From positions 62,001-126,000 of the forward strand of contig CAZBCG010000004.1 of assembly GCA_964490705.1 (NCBI GenBank): 64,000 nt of DNA. The letters run 5' to 3'. The notes below the pieces were generated by a model. It worked only from the letters and a program-made list of their open reading frames with translations, did no database searches and had not been told where the DNA came from. This DNA is from Fodinibius sp964490705. GTDB taxonomy: Bacteria > Bacteroidota > Rhodothermia > Balneolales > Balneolaceae. Made by a program: the position numbers and the translations under genes. This document shows, piece by piece, positions 54,518-62,927 of the stretch; position 1 is the stretch's first letter, and the number at the start of each line of letters is the position of its first letter.

Positions 54518-54967
54518 CTAATTATTTTCTGCACCTTCGTCTATCCATTGACGAATTTGGTCAATCCGATCCTGCGATAAAAAGTTATTGCCTTCAGGCA
54601 TTCGAGGAGGGATCGTGGGATTGGGCTCAATTTTATCTACAAGTGGACTTCCATCGGCATCGCCGGGTTGAACGACCAGTTCGCCGTAATCTACTCCCTC
54701 ACTTTCTATCACGTTTTGATAAGTGTTTAATTGCACACCATTAGTTCGTTGATTAATATGGCATCCAGCACCTCCACAGCTTCGCTGAAAAATTTGTTGA
54801 ACATTGCTAAACGTAGGTTCGGTACCAATGTCATTACCAGGAGGGGGGTCTTCATCATCATCACCGGGGCCGGTACTGTTCCCGCCGCATGCGCCCAGAA
54901 TTAGTCCCAGTGAACATAAGACAATAGGAAGAAGTCGAGTTTTCGACTTGTTGTGAAAAAATTGCAT
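54518..54967 (-). CDS. Cytochrome c-like lipoprotein with CX4CH motif
   Basis: 149 residues. The lipobox is LGAC, followed by a Gly/Pro/Asp linker (GDDDEDPPPGNDIG). The C-terminal domain has FSNVQQIFQRSCGGAGCHINQRTNGVQLNTYQNV and ends IPPRMPEGNNFLSQDRIDQIRQWIDEGAENN, matching Planctomycete/Bacteroidota-type cytochrome-domain proteins (SC..AGCH..). The heme motif is CX4CH instead of CXXCH, as is usual in this subgroup. It could bind c-type heme and be involved in electron transfer; covalent attachment is unproven. It leads the YceI gene. Confidence 0.75.
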   Translation of the reverse strand: MQFFHNKSKTRLLPIVLCSLGLILGACGGNSTGPGDDDEDPPPGNDIGTEPTFSNVQQIFQRSCGGAGCHINQRTNGVQLNTYQNVIESEGVDYGELVVQPGDADGSPLVDKIEPNPTIPPRMPEGNNFLSQDRIDQIRQWIDEGAENN

Positions 54968-55034
54968 AACAACCTCTCTTATTCTATTTGTATTATTGTT
55001 CGTTTTAGGATAAAGACAATTTTTTTGTGTGGAT

Positions 55035-56330
55035 CTAATACAGGTGATAGTTAATCGAAATAAGGCTGCCTACCGAGTAGAGATTGACATTCGCACGCCC
55101 CACCTCTTTTAGGGGCATTTTGAGGAACGGTTCAGCTCGCAGACTCAAATTTCGACTTACATCAAACTCATATCCCACCGAAATATTGGCATTGCTGAAA
55201 AAATGAGTGGTACCGGTATCTCCCTGCCAGCGTTGGGGATAGCCTTGCTGATTAGAATTAAAATCAAATTGGTATTCTTCATTTAGCATAATGTATGACG
55301 AAAATCCAGCGCTGGCATATAGCCGCGAATGGTCAAAATGCAGGAACTGGTAGGTCAATTGAATGGGGATATCAATAAGAATACATTTTCCAACGGTCTG
55401 GTTCGTTTGAACGGTGGCGTTGCCATATCCCTGCGATGAAAACTGATACTGCAGCCCATTGGCTTTGTATCGCACATCCGACCGTATAGCACCTACAGAG
55501 ATCGCAAAGTTTTTGCCGATATTGAAGTCGGCTGTCAACCCAATTTTATATCCCGGATTGTAGAAGTTGGATACCGCTCCTACCGTACTGAGATCAGGCC
55601 CCAGTACGAATCCCAAAGAAGTTTTGGGATGATCTCTTGTAACAGGCGATGGAGCGTTGCTCGAACCGTCTTTAGGTTGCGGGGGCAGGGCGGCGGCAAA
55701 TAGGGTACGATTGGGTTCAGAGCCCAAAAGATTCATAGCCATCGGATTGGCAGGTTCGCTAGAATCCAGGGTTGCCAGCTGACAGTTTTCACAATCAAGT
55801 TGAGAGATAGCTAAATGATTGACCGGATTTCTGCTTACAGCAGAAACTTCTTTATTCGCAGCTTCAATGTTGCTGGAAGTTGAAGAGGCGTCTCTATTAT
55901 CAGGATCATCAGCAGTTGCCAGTGTTCCGGTGTTATCACTGGTCGTTGGATTGTCAATATCCTCTTGCCGTTCACTGTTGTCGGTAGTCTGAGGGGTATC
56001 TTCCGATTTTGTTGTTGCTGTATTAGGTTTTTGCTCTTGAGTTTGATCTTGTGGTAAAGCATCAGTTGTCTGTTCCGTTTGGCTCAGTTGTTCATTGAGA
56101 GAAGTAATCTGCTGGTAATTTTGATAGGTAAAGTAGCCCAGCAGAGAAAACAAAATTAGTACCGCTGCGGCCGCTAGCCAACGTTTATTATGGCTTGTGC
56201 GTTGGGCATCGGCAGCATCCAGGCGTTTTTTCAAGGCTTCCCAGTCTTCTTCGCGGTACGTAATATCGTATTGTCCTGTTTTGCTGCGGAAAAGCTCCTC
56301 CAGGGGATCGTTGTTATTTAATTCTGACAT
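55035..56330 (-). CDS. Anti-sigma-like anchor fused to an outer-membrane barrel domain
   Basis: 431 residues. The N-terminus (LEELFRSKTGQYDITYREEDWEALKKRLDAAD) resembles anti-sigma tails and is cytoplasmic. One membrane helix follows at about 49-68 (WLAAAAVLILFSLLGYFTY). Then comes a long Gln/Thr/Asp/Ser-rich linker (to about 215). The C-terminal ~200 residues form a porin-like barrel: LGFVLGPDLSTVGAVSNFYNPGYKIGLTADFNIGKNFAISVGAI, ending SINYHLY. It follows the ECF sigma gene by 9 nt, so it is probably its partner and might span both membranes. The arrangement is known in Bacteroidota, function unproven. Confidence 0.75.
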   Translation of the reverse strand: MSELNNNDPLEELFRSKTGQYDITYREEDWEALKKRLDAADAQRTSHNKRWLAAAAVLILFSLLGYFTYQNYQQITSLNEQLSQTEQTTDALPQDQTQEQKPNTATTKSEDTPQTTDNSERQEDIDNPTTSDNTGTLATADDPDNRDASSTSSNIEAANKEVSAVSRNPVNHLAISQLDCENCQLATLDSSEPANPMAMNLLGSEPNRTLFAAALPPQPKDGSSNAPSPVTRDHPKTSLGFVLGPDLSTVGAVSNFYNPGYKIGLTADFNIGKNFAISVGAIRSDVRYKANGLQYQFSSQGYGNATVQTNQTVGKCILIDIPIQLTYQFLHFDHSRLYASAGFSSYIMLNEEYQFDFNSNQQGYPQRWQGDTGTTHFFSNANISVGYEFDVSRNLSLRAEPFLKMPLKEVGRANVNLYSVGSLISINYHLY

Positions 56331-56339
56331 AATACTCTG

Positions 56340-56867
56340 TTATATAAAGTTCTCTTCGAGGATCGATTGCAGGTTTCGTTTTGCTTTCGCAAGATTCGAC
56401 TTTGAGGTACCCACAGCAATGCCAAGCATATCAGCAATTTCTTTGTGTTTGAATCCTTCAATTACATGAAGATTAAATACCGTGCGGTACGCGGGAGACA
56501 ATTGTTGTACCATCTCAATAATCTCATCATAGGAGATACCGCTGATAACCTGTTCTTCTTTTTGCACACCATTTTTTGAAAGATCCAGTTCTTCAAGTTC
56601 GCGGTGTTTTTTCGTTTTGTGATAATGATTAATTGCTGTATTAATCACTATTCTTCGCAGCCAGGGCTTAAAGGGACGATCGGGATCGTATTTTTTGATA
56701 TTGGAAAAAACTTTCATAAACGCATCATTCAGGATTTCGGCTGCCTCATTGCGTGAATCGGCATACCGCAGGGTTATGCTCATGCCATAGGCATAGAACA
56801 TTTTGTATAACTTTTTTTGACTTTTCCGGCGTCGTTTTCGACAACCATCAATAATTTCGTCCATCAA
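56340..56867 (-). CDS. ECF-type RNA polymerase sigma factor
   Basis: 175 residues. Region 2 runs from KKLYKMFYAYGMSITLRYADSRNEAAEILNDAFMKVF to FKPWLRRIVINTAINHYHKTKK; region 4 is LSPAYRTVFNLHVIEGFKHKEIADMLGIAVGTSKSNLAKAKRNLQ. Typical of the Bacteroidota ECF (sigma-70 family) group with no extra domains. Its gene is followed after 9 nt by the anchored barrel protein, the likely anti-sigma partner. It lies about 260 nt downstream of an ECF-like promoter (57121-57148). Confidence 0.9.
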   Translation of the reverse strand: MMDEIIDGCRKRRRKSQKKLYKMFYAYGMSITLRYADSRNEAAEILNDAFMKVFSNIKKYDPDRPFKPWLRRIVINTAINHYHKTKKHRELEELDLSKNGVQKEEQVISGISYDEIIEMVQQLSPAYRTVFNLHVIEGFKHKEIADMLGIAVGTSKSNLAKAKRNLQSILEENFI

Positions 56868-57024
56868 AAGGCGTAAGTTTAATCCCTAGTGCGAGCCCAA
56901 AGTCTTTGGGTCGTTCCCTTTTGTTACCAATACAAGGTTTTAGGCAAAAGGGTTGCTTTTAAATTATAATAAATTTGGCGTTTCGATAGGCAAAAGAAAT
57001 TATGAGGAAAGAAAGGAAATGAAC

Positions 57025-57117
57025 CTAAAATAAAAGCTCCCAACCGATCAAGGCTGGGAGCTTTTTCTTTAGGGCATTTGGAGCTTGAGAAGCATCCAAA
57101 TTGTTGCTCTTCCACCT
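57025..57117 (-). ncRNA. Candidate small structured RNA downstream of an ECF-like promoter
   Basis: Read leftward, the segment contains a hairpin (ATTTGGA..GCTT, 57101-57090, pairing with AAGC.TCCAAAT, 57086-57076, with one bulge) and a strong terminator (57066-57032). The predicted start is about 57115, right after the promoter at 57121-57148. A transcript of about 90 nt would contain both hairpins and end before the ECF sigma gene at 56867. Alternatively it is a regulated leader of that gene. A plus-strand transcript ending at the same hairpin is also possible. Confidence 0.4.
57032..57066. terminator. Bidirectional rho-independent terminator
   Basis: AAAAGCTCCCA (57032-57042) pairs perfectly with TGGGAGCTTTT (57055-57065). 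The plus-strand side is followed by TTTTTCTTT, the minus side by TTTTATTTT. No annotated gene ends here on either strand. Confidence 0.8.
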
Positions 57118-57120
57118 ATC

Positions 57121-57148
57121 CGTACGATTCCTTATCAAAATTGTTACA
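57121..57148 (-). promoter_or_regulatory. ECF-type promoter candidate
   Basis: On the minus strand, TGTAAC (57148-57143) is followed by 16 nt and CGTACG (57126-57121). A TGTAAC/GGAAC -35 and CGT -10 spaced by 16 bp match ECF sigma promoters, which often autoregulate. It points toward the ECF gene at 56340-56867. Confidence 0.45.
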
Positions 57149-57237
57149 GGATAAATAGAGAAAAATTTGATCAAAAAAATTGTTAATCCTTTCGCGAAGA
57201 CGGTATATTAATCTTCGAATTTTAAAAGGGTATTATC

Positions 57238-57960
57238 ATGATTTCAGGAAATCCAACATTAGGCGAACAGACATTCCAAGAGCTCGGGCAAAGCCGTACC
57301 GCTGCCGGCCACGAAATGACAATAGAAGGCACCATCAACAAAACGGGCATTCTGTTTTTTATCCTGATGCTCGGAGCCAGCCTGAGCTGGTTTGCCCCGT
57401 CATCAACTTTTATGTGGGGCGGGGCCATCGGTGGATTTATCCTGGCAATGATCACCATATTTAAAAAAGAATGGTCGCCCATTACCGCTCCGATTTATGC
57501 CGGTCTCGAAGGACTCTTTCTCGGAGCCATTTCGGTGATGTATGAACAGGCATACGGCGGTATTGTTTTTAATGCCATATTGCTCACTCTCGGCGTTTTT
57601 GCAGCAATGTTGATGGCTTATCGCTCGGGATTTATTGAAGTAACCAAACGTTTTCGGATGGGCGTTGTAGCGGCAACAGGGGGTATTGCACTCGTCTATT
57701 TTGCAAGCTTTATTTTGAGCTTTTGGGGAATCAATATCAGTCTTATCCATGGCAGTGGACTTATGGGAATCGGCTTTAGTCTGATTATTGTAGGTGTTGC
57801 AGCGCTAAATTTAGTACTCGATTTTGATATGATTGAAAAAGGAGCAGAGGCCGGAGCTCCCAAATACTTTGAATGGTACACCTCGTTTGGCCTGATGATT
57901 ACTCTTGTGTGGCTCTACATCGAAATTCTTCGGCTGCTATCCAAGCTGCAGCGCCGGTAA
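57238..57960 (+). CDS. Bax inhibitor-1/YccA family membrane protein
   Basis: 240 residues with about seven membrane helices. The N-terminus (GNPTLGEQTFQELGQSRTAAGHEMTIEGTINKTGILFFILM) is typical of the YccA-like branch common in Bacteroidota, which starts with NP.L...F. Later GLFLGAISVMYEQAYGGIVFNAILLT and the C-terminal LVLDFDMIEKGAEAGAPKYFEWYTSFGLMITLVWLYIEILRLL contain the two conserved aspartates of the calcium-leak pore. Members are proton/calcium channels or act on proteases (FtsH). Cytoplasmic-membrane location. Confidence 0.88.
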   Translation: MISGNPTLGEQTFQELGQSRTAAGHEMTIEGTINKTGILFFILMLGASLSWFAPSSTFMWGGAIGGFILAMITIFKKEWSPITAPIYAGLEGLFLGAISVMYEQAYGGIVFNAILLTLGVFAAMLMAYRSGFIEVTKRFRMGVVAATGGIALVYFASFILSFWGINISLIHGSGLMGIGFSLIIVGVAALNLVLDFDMIEKGAEAGAPKYFEWYTSFGLMITLVWLYIEILRLLSKLQRR

Positions 57961-57970
57961 AACCTGATTC

Positions 57971-59038
57971 GTGTTGAATATTCGATCTCACATACCGTTA
58001 TCCAACGACGAATTTATCTTTGGATTATTTATATGTTTTCTGACGGTATTCTTTGTCGCTGAATCCCGATGGTCTCGATTGGGTGATGAATATGCAATAA
58101 ATTCCGATTCCCCTTTCCACCTCTATCTGGATAAACCTACCGAATTGCCATCGCTCAAAAACACCTTGGTTGATTCAGGGATTGTGGAAAACGAAGATGA
58201 GTTTATGTGGGCGGCCCAGTTGTTGGGATGGAACCGATTTCGAGAAGGGCATTACTTGATTGACAAGGGATTTACATATAACGAGTTTTTTTCAAAGTTA
58301 GCTCGTGGAATTCAAGATCCCGTTTCGGTGACCATATTGCCCGGTCAAAATAAGGGGCAAATAGCTTCATCGGTGGCTCGTAGCCTGCAGTTTGATTCTC
58401 TGACGTTTCGCAAAACGTTAAGTGATAGTACGCTCTTGGCTGATCTAAACTTAGATTCGAAAGATGTGATTGGACGGCTATATCCCGATACCTATTCATT
58501 ATTTTGGACAAGTTCTGCCCCAAGAGTATTTAAACGCATCCTCAGCGAATTTGACAAAGCGGTTGTACAGCAATACAGTGCTCGATTTGGCGAAATTAAT
58601 CGAACCGTTGGGGAGGTCGTAACACTGGCATCTATTGTGGAATGGGAGGCCAAAACGATCGAAGAACAGTCTATTATTAGTGGGCTGTATTGGAACCGAC
58701 TTGAGCGCGGTATGCGTCTGCAGGCAGATCCAACGGTAAATTATGCCATCGGAGAGCGCCGCAGGCTATTATATGAGGACTATCGCGTTGATCATCCCTA
58801 CAATACATATCAATATCGGGGATTGCCGCCGGGCCCCATTACAAACCCGAGCTTAAGCGTTATCAAGGCAACGTTATTCCCGGAAGAACATGACTATCTT
58901 TATATGGTTGCCAGTCCCGATGGTACACATGCCTTTTCCAAAACCTTTGAAGAGCACAAACGAAAGAGTGCCGAGTGGAGAAAGTGGCTGCAAAAACAAT
59001 ACCGCATCAAAGAGCAGCGGGAACGCAATTCACAGTAA
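57971..59038 (+). CDS. mltG: Endolytic transglycosylase MltG
   Basis: 355 residues from a GTG start. One N-terminal membrane helix (EFIFGLFICFLTVFFVAESRW), a LysM-like domain (about 45-140), then the YceG core: VVTLASIVEWEAKTIEEQSIISGLYWNRLERGMRLQADPTVNYAIG carries the catalytic Glu in SIVEWEA. PYNTYQYRGLPPGPITNPSLSVIKATLFPEEHDYLYMVASPDGTHAFSKTFEEH is the conserved C-terminal block. MltG cuts nascent glycan strands and so sets their length. It is convergent with the LpoA-like gene. Confidence 0.95.
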   Translation: MLNIRSHIPLSNDEFIFGLFICFLTVFFVAESRWSRLGDEYAINSDSPFHLYLDKPTELPSLKNTLVDSGIVENEDEFMWAAQLLGWNRFREGHYLIDKGFTYNEFFSKLARGIQDPVSVTILPGQNKGQIASSVARSLQFDSLTFRKTLSDSTLLADLNLDSKDVIGRLYPDTYSLFWTSSAPRVFKRILSEFDKAVVQQYSARFGEINRTVGEVVTLASIVEWEAKTIEEQSIISGLYWNRLERGMRLQADPTVNYAIGERRRLLYEDYRVDHPYNTYQYRGLPPGPITNPSLSVIKATLFPEEHDYLYMVASPDGTHAFSKTFEEHKRKSAEWRKWLQKQYRIKEQRERNSQ

Positions 59039-59044
59039 GACGGC

Positions 59045-60814
59045 CTACTTATATTCCAGTACCGGTTGAGTGCCACTTTCTGTAATGTTGAAAATTTTGA
59101 CCTGCTGATTGACGTGTGAGCCGTCAAATGAAATATTGCTGATAAGTCCCTTGTAAAGTTGCTGATCTTTGAGTGCATTTTTCAATAATGCCGGATTTCC
59201 CACCTGATCAAGCGTGCGCAGAACAAATGTTGCCGCATCGTAGCCGATCATGGCAAAACGATTGGGCTCGATATTGAATCGACTTTTGAACTGCTCGTTG
59301 AACTGTTCTACCTGTTCACGTTTTTTGTCGAGATAAAAACTTTCGGAGAAATATATATCTCGATTACCGATTTGTTCTTCGGGAATCTTGGCATTGCCCC
59401 ACACTTGTGAGCCAAGTACGGGCAACTTGCTATTTATGCCCTCCAAGTCGACCCACAAAAGCTCGGCCAGCGTAGGCGCAGCCTGACCAGTAAAGGGAGC
59501 GTAAATACCGTCCAACTCATGATAATTGAGACTGTCAATTTTAGCGGAATCAGAGGTGAAGTATTTGGTATAGTCAGTGAGATCAAAACCTTGGGAGGCA
59601 AAATTTTCAATAAAGAAATACGAAACGCGTGCCCCAAGTTTTTCTGCGCGATCACGAAAGGCATAGGCTGACGATTCTCCAAGTGTTCCTTTTTCCGCAA
59701 TAATGGCCAGCGTATCCATTGACAGCTGCTGTACCGCATACTCGGCCATGCGCTTGCCGTGTGAACTCAGCGTAGGATTGGCTTGATAAACATAGGGGTT
59801 ATCAACGTTGAGGGAATCGGAATTGGCCAGGGGGGCAATCATTGGGATCTGATACTGTTCTGCCAGCTGTGCCATGCGGCGGGCCGGTTTGGAAAATAGC
59901 GGTCCCAACACTGCATCTGCATTATAATTCCAGGCAAGATTGTTCATGCTGTGAGCAGCCGAATCCATATTTGCAGCTGTATTTTGGTATCGAATAAAGG
60001 CTTTTTTATCGGGATGTGTTTGGTTGAACTGCTCGGCGGCAAGCACAAATCCAAAGTATAATCCTCGTGATACTTCGAATTCTGGGGCATCATTTTTGTA
60101 CGAGGGCAGTGCAGCGCCAATATTATAAGTGATGCCGTCGGGAATATCGCGCTGCGAATTGTATGACTGTTCAACAGCATAGCTCATCGAGTCGCTAATC
60201 ATGTTGGCCAATTCCTGCATAGCTGGTCCCGAGGTATCAATTTTGGCATTCTCGAGCTGCCGATACAGTATTTTCGCCATTGAGTAGTCCACATCGCCAA
60301 AAACCGAAGCAACCAGATCGTACTTAATTTGCGCAGCATCTGCCTGTTGAAACGCGCTCTTGCGTTGATTAATAGTCAGAAATCCTAAAATATTGTTATA
60401 AAATTGAATTCCATCGGTGACCAGTTGTGTCTTGCGGGTTTGCTGCTTAAAGGGATACAAGCGATTTAACGCCTGTCCGTAGTGTCCCAGCTGAAATTCG
60501 ACCAGCGCCAGGTTGTATTGAGCTTCTAGGTAAAGATCTTCCGGACTTTCGCTGCTGAGTTGACTCAGATAGGCTTTGGCAGATAAATATTTTCCCAGCC
60601 CAAAGTACGATTTACCGGCAAAAAGTCGGCCTTTATCAGTCTGGATATTAGAAAATACAGAGGCCGCTTGTTCATATTTTGTTTGTTGATACAGATCTAG
60701 TCCTTCATCAAAAGACTGTGCATATCCAGATTCGGATAGCACAAAGAAAGAACATAAAAATAGCAACGCCCCTAATTTGAATGTGGCAGAGCAGATTGAT
60801 TGAAATAATTTCAT
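59045..60814 (-). CDS. Periplasmic TPR plus ligand-binding protein (LpoA-like PBP activator)
   Basis: 589 residues with a signal peptide (LGALLFLCSFFVLSESGYAQ). Residues about 25-200 form TPR-type helices (DLYQQTKYEQAASVFSNIQ, KSYFGLGKYLSAKAYLSQL, LALVEFQLGHYGQALNRLY). From about 215 the protein is a type I periplasmic binding fold: IGAALPSYKNDAPEFEVSRGLYFGFVLAAEQFN, LGPLFSKPARRMAQLAEQYQIPMIAPLANSDSLN, and YDAATFVLRTLDQVGNPALL. TPR followed by a binding fold is the architecture of LpoA-type penicillin-binding protein activators. It lies next to mltG, another cell-wall gene, but convergently. An ABC solute-binding role is the alternative. Confidence 0.75.
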   Translation of the reverse strand: MKLFQSICSATFKLGALLFLCSFFVLSESGYAQSFDEGLDLYQQTKYEQAASVFSNIQTDKGRLFAGKSYFGLGKYLSAKAYLSQLSSESPEDLYLEAQYNLALVEFQLGHYGQALNRLYPFKQQTRKTQLVTDGIQFYNNILGFLTINQRKSAFQQADAAQIKYDLVASVFGDVDYSMAKILYRQLENAKIDTSGPAMQELANMISDSMSYAVEQSYNSQRDIPDGITYNIGAALPSYKNDAPEFEVSRGLYFGFVLAAEQFNQTHPDKKAFIRYQNTAANMDSAAHSMNNLAWNYNADAVLGPLFSKPARRMAQLAEQYQIPMIAPLANSDSLNVDNPYVYQANPTLSSHGKRMAEYAVQQLSMDTLAIIAEKGTLGESSAYAFRDRAEKLGARVSYFFIENFASQGFDLTDYTKYFTSDSAKIDSLNYHELDGIYAPFTGQAAPTLAELLWVDLEGINSKLPVLGSQVWGNAKIPEEQIGNRDIYFSESFYLDKKREQVEQFNEQFKSRFNIEPNRFAMIGYDAATFVLRTLDQVGNPALLKNALKDQQLYKGLISNISFDGSHVNQQVKIFNITESGTQPVLEYK

Positions 60815-60885
60815 AAAATGAGAAAATGAATTAACGAATTGTCTTCGTCTTTACTAACTGAATGTACAAAAAAATGTTCTACAGA

Positions 60886-62436
60886 TTATTCCCACTCGAT
60901 GGTTGACGGCGGCTTGGAGCTAATATCATACACCACCCGATTGATGCCAGGTACTTCATTGATAATGCGATTGGAAACATGGCTCAAAAACGGATGGGGC
61001 AGGTGTGCCCAGTCGGCCGTCATGCCGTCAACACTGGTAACCGCACGTAGTGCAGCAGTGCATTCATACGTCCGCTCATCGCCCATTACGCCCACGCTTT
61101 GCACCGGTAGCAAAGCTACAAGAGCCTGCCAGACTTCATCATACAAATCTTGATTGTGCAGCTCACTGATAAAAATATCATCGGCCTCGCGAAGCATATC
61201 CAGTTTTTCTTTGGTGATATCCGAAATGACACGGATACCGAGACCGGGACCGGGGAAGGGATGGCGTTTAATAAATTCATCGGGGATACCCAGTTCTCGA
61301 CCCACATTGCGGACTTCATCCTTAAACAGTTCACGAACCGGCTCAACCAACGACAGGTTCATCTCTTCCGGCAATCCACCTACATTGTGATGCGATTTGA
61401 TCGTCGCCGATGGTCCCTTAAAGGAAATACTCTCGATTACATCGGGATAAAGTGTACCTTGTGCCAGATATTTGAATGACTTGTCGTGGGAAATTGCATC
61501 GTCAAAAATGTCAATAAAGGTATTGCCGATGATGGTTCGCTTTTCTTCAGGATCCACAACGCCTTCGAGGTTCTCGAGAAATTGCTCGCTGGCGTCAATA
61601 CCTTTTACCGGCAAGTGAAGCTTATCCTCATAGACATCCAGCACTTTTTGAAATTCATTCTTGCGAAGCAGCCCGTTGTCAACAAAAATGCACTGCAGCT
61701 GATCGCCGATAGCTTTGTGTACAAGCGTTGCGACAACCGTAGAATCAACGCCGCCGCTGAGTCCGCACACGACGCGGTCATCGCCCACTTTTTCGCGAAT
61801 TTCTTCGATGGTTGAGTCGATGAATGACTTGGCTGTCCACGTGCCTTCCAGATCACAGATATCAGATACAAAGTTTTCGACTATCTGTTTGCCATACACG
61901 GTGTGGACGACCTCGGGATGAAACTGCACACCAAAAATAGGCTTCTCGGTATGACGAACCGCTGCTACCCGCGCATTGTCGGTGTGTCCAATAACATCAT
62001 ACTTTGATGACAGCTCTTTGATGTGATCGCCGTGACTCATCCACACGACCGATTCCTGCGGAATTCCTTGAAAAAGATCGGTTTTGTCATCCACAATGAG
62101 CTCTGAGCGGCCAAACTCACGACGTTCGGCTTTTTCGACGCTGCCCGGAATCTCTTTATGCGCCAGGATTTGAAGCCCATAACAAACGCCTAGCACCGGC
62201 ACATCCCATTCAAAAATATCTTCATTGAGTTCGGGGGCATTATCATCATTGACGCTGCTGGGTCCGCCTGATAAAATAATGCCGCTGGGAGGATTATCAG
62301 AAAAAGCTTGAAGATCTTTGTTGAACGGATGGATTTCGCAATAGACGTTAAATTCCCGCACTCTCCGCGCAATGAGTTGCGTATATTGGGATCCAAAATC
62401 GAGAATTAAAATCCAATCTTGAGGACGATGTTGCAT
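60886..62436 (-). CDS. guaA: GMP synthase (glutamine-hydrolysing)
   Basis: 516 residues, normal length. The class I glutaminase has GVCYGLQIL with the nucleophile Cys85 and FGVQFHPEV with the catalytic His-Glu. The ATP-pyrophosphatase has the PP-loop GLSGGVDSTV. The dimer domain carries RHPFPGPGLGIRVISDIT and ends INRVVYDISSKPPSTIEWE. It converts XMP to GMP. The gene stands alone, with a small repeat-like hairpin (62485-62502) separating it from gcvH. Confidence 0.97.
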   Translation of the reverse strand: MQHRPQDWILILDFGSQYTQLIARRVREFNVYCEIHPFNKDLQAFSDNPPSGIILSGGPSSVNDDNAPELNEDIFEWDVPVLGVCYGLQILAHKEIPGSVEKAERREFGRSELIVDDKTDLFQGIPQESVVWMSHGDHIKELSSKYDVIGHTDNARVAAVRHTEKPIFGVQFHPEVVHTVYGKQIVENFVSDICDLEGTWTAKSFIDSTIEEIREKVGDDRVVCGLSGGVDSTVVATLVHKAIGDQLQCIFVDNGLLRKNEFQKVLDVYEDKLHLPVKGIDASEQFLENLEGVVDPEEKRTIIGNTFIDIFDDAISHDKSFKYLAQGTLYPDVIESISFKGPSATIKSHHNVGGLPEEMNLSLVEPVRELFKDEVRNVGRELGIPDEFIKRHPFPGPGLGIRVISDITKEKLDMLREADDIFISELHNQDLYDEVWQALVALLPVQSVGVMGDERTYECTAALRAVTSVDGMTADWAHLPHPFLSHVSNRIINEVPGINRVVYDISSKPPSTIEWE

Positions 62437-62484
62437 ATTGGAAAGTGAAGCTAATTAAACCTGGCGCAAACGTCTGCTTGTGCT

Positions 62485-62502
62485 AGCGTCCGAGTGGACG
62501 CT
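62485..62502. repeat. Small palindrome between gcvH and guaA
   Basis: AGCGTCC (62485-62491) and GGACGCT (62496-62502) are perfect inverted arms with a GAGT loop. No T run follows on either strand. It may be the stem of a dispersed repeat. Confidence 0.4.
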
Positions 62503-62534
62503 CGAACGATGGTCTAGTATTTTTACGGGTTACA

Positions 62535-62915
62535 TTAAGCTATAATTTCTTCGTATTCATCCGATGACATAAGGTCATCGAGCTGCGAGGCATCACTGAC
62601 TTTGATTTTGGCCATCCAGCCATCGCCATAGGGATCGTCGTTAACAAGCTCCGGTTCCATCTCGAGTTGTTCATTGATCTCCACAATTTCTCCGGCCACG
62701 GGTGCAAACAGTTCAGAAACCGTTTTTACGGCTTCAACAGTGCCAAATACTTCATCTTGCTCAAATTCAAAACCTTCCGGTTCAATTTCCACAAACACGA
62801 TGTCGCCGAGCTCGCTCTGTGCAAAATCAGTGACGCCCACCGTTGCTGTTCCGTCACCGTTATCGCGAATCCATTCATGTTCTTTGGTGTATTTGAGATC
62901 GCTGGGATAGCTCAT
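62535..62915 (-). CDS. gcvH: Glycine cleavage system H protein
   Basis: 126 residues. GcvH shuttles the aminomethyl group on a lipoyl arm between the P, T and L proteins. It begins MSYPSDLKYTKEHEW, the usual GcvH start, and carries the lipoylation site in GTVEAVKTVSELFAP, where Lys64 is the modified residue. The end EYEEIIA is typical. It lies 12 nt downstream of accC on the same strand; gcvP and gcvT are not in the window. Confidence 0.95.
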   Translation of the reverse strand: MSYPSDLKYTKEHEWIRDNGDGTATVGVTDFAQSELGDIVFVEIEPEGFEFEQDEVFGTVEAVKTVSELFAPVAGEIVEINEQLEMEPELVNDDPYGDGWMAKIKVSDASQLDDLMSSDEYEEIIA

Positions 62916-62927
62916 AATTGAGGTATT

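Noticed and set aside
56924..57115. 63-residue minus-strand frame over the candidate small RNA
   Set aside because: It would be leaderless and runs through a strong terminator hairpin; composition is unlike its neighbours.
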